Part shown: one piece after another, positions 13,022-13,061 of the stretch
Position numbering within the stretch: position 1 is the stretch's first letter
How the letters are laid out: the number at the start of each line of letters is the position of its first letter
DNA from: DATLBY01 sp035526665
GTDB taxonomy: Bacteria; Acidobacteriota; Terriglobia; Bryobacterales; Bryobacteraceae
Assembly (NCBI GenBank): GCA_035526665.1
Contig: DATLBY010000176.1
Coordinates: 1 to 13,061 of the forward strand
Direction: 5' to 3'
DNA: 13,061 nt
Translations under genes and position numbers: made by a program
Notes under the pieces: model-generated
Databases searched by the model: none
Seen by the model: the letters and a program-made list of their open reading frames with translations, nothing else
What the model was told of the DNA's origin: nothing

Positions 13022-13061
13022 AATCACTTCTGCTCACCCTTGCGCTGCCGCTGAGCTTGCT
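13018..13061 (+). CDS. Start of a further secreted protein (3' end outside window)
   Basis: Only 14 complete codons are visible: MKSLLLTLALPLSL, a lysine followed by an unbroken hydrophobic stretch. This is the beginning of a signal peptide. The ATG overlaps the preceding stop as ATGA and has a GTGAGG ribosome site seven bases upstream. It is therefore the next member of the coupled secreted-protein cassette. Nothing can be said of its mature function. Confidence 0.65.
   Translation, partial: MKSLLLTLALPLSL

Noticed and set aside
1..13061. CRISPR arrays, tRNA or rRNA genes, insertion sequences, att sites
   Set aside because: No regularly spaced direct repeats, no recognisable tRNA or rRNA segments, no transposase or integrase motifs, and no terminal inverted repeats were seen by eye.

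Overview
The window is about 13 kb of dense, mostly GC-rich bacterial chromosome. Gene content suggests a soil-type Acidobacteriota, in the Bryobacterales/Solibacter range. The pointers are a periplasmic PQQ dehydrogenase paired with a diheme cytochrome whose second half resembles the planctomycete/acidobacterial heme-binding family, together with several secreted proteins without clear relatives. This placement is inference from content; there is no rRNA or marker phylogeny in the window. No tRNA, rRNA, CRISPR array, insertion sequence or convincing intrinsic terminator was seen.

Layout. (1) 1-1049, plus strand: the 3' end of a metallophosphoesterase, overlapping by 4 bases an RsuA/RluB-type pseudouridine synthase. 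(2) 1056-3967, plus strand: a TATAAT element, a secreted diheme cytochrome c, a PQQ dehydrogenase whose start overlaps the cytochrome stop (ATGA), and a cyclophilin 29 bases downstream. Cytochrome and dehydrogenase should form one periplasmic oxidation module that passes electrons to the respiratory chain. (3) 3986-5924, minus strand: an O-antigen ligase/polymerase-like membrane protein followed, with an 8-base overlap, by a short-chain dehydrogenase. (4) 5971-7761: sixA (plus) and a CCA-type tRNA nucleotidyltransferase (minus), convergent, with coding ends overlapping by 39 bases. (5) 7785-10377: an APC-type transporter with a soluble UspA-like tail (plus), convergent with a small zinc-ribbon protein (minus), overlapping by 14 bases. 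(6) 10433-11440, plus strand: a membrane-anchored HlyD-type fusion protein with no transporter partner in view. (7) 11455-13061, plus strand: a run of coupled genes: a possible 31-codon ORF, a 109-aa lipoprotein, a 382-aa secreted protein with two beta-rich modules, and the first codons of another secreted protein. Each junction is the four-base overlap ATGA. The 3' half of the 382-aa gene is clearly AT-richer than the rest of the window.

Most interesting points: the DWD motif of the PQQ dehydrogenase, which in a gap-free alignment places an Asp at the lanthanide-ligand position; the ATGA-chained, unrecognised secreted cassette at the right edge; and two very short divergent intergenic gaps in which -10-like hexamers on opposite strands overlap, hinting at bidirectional promoters.
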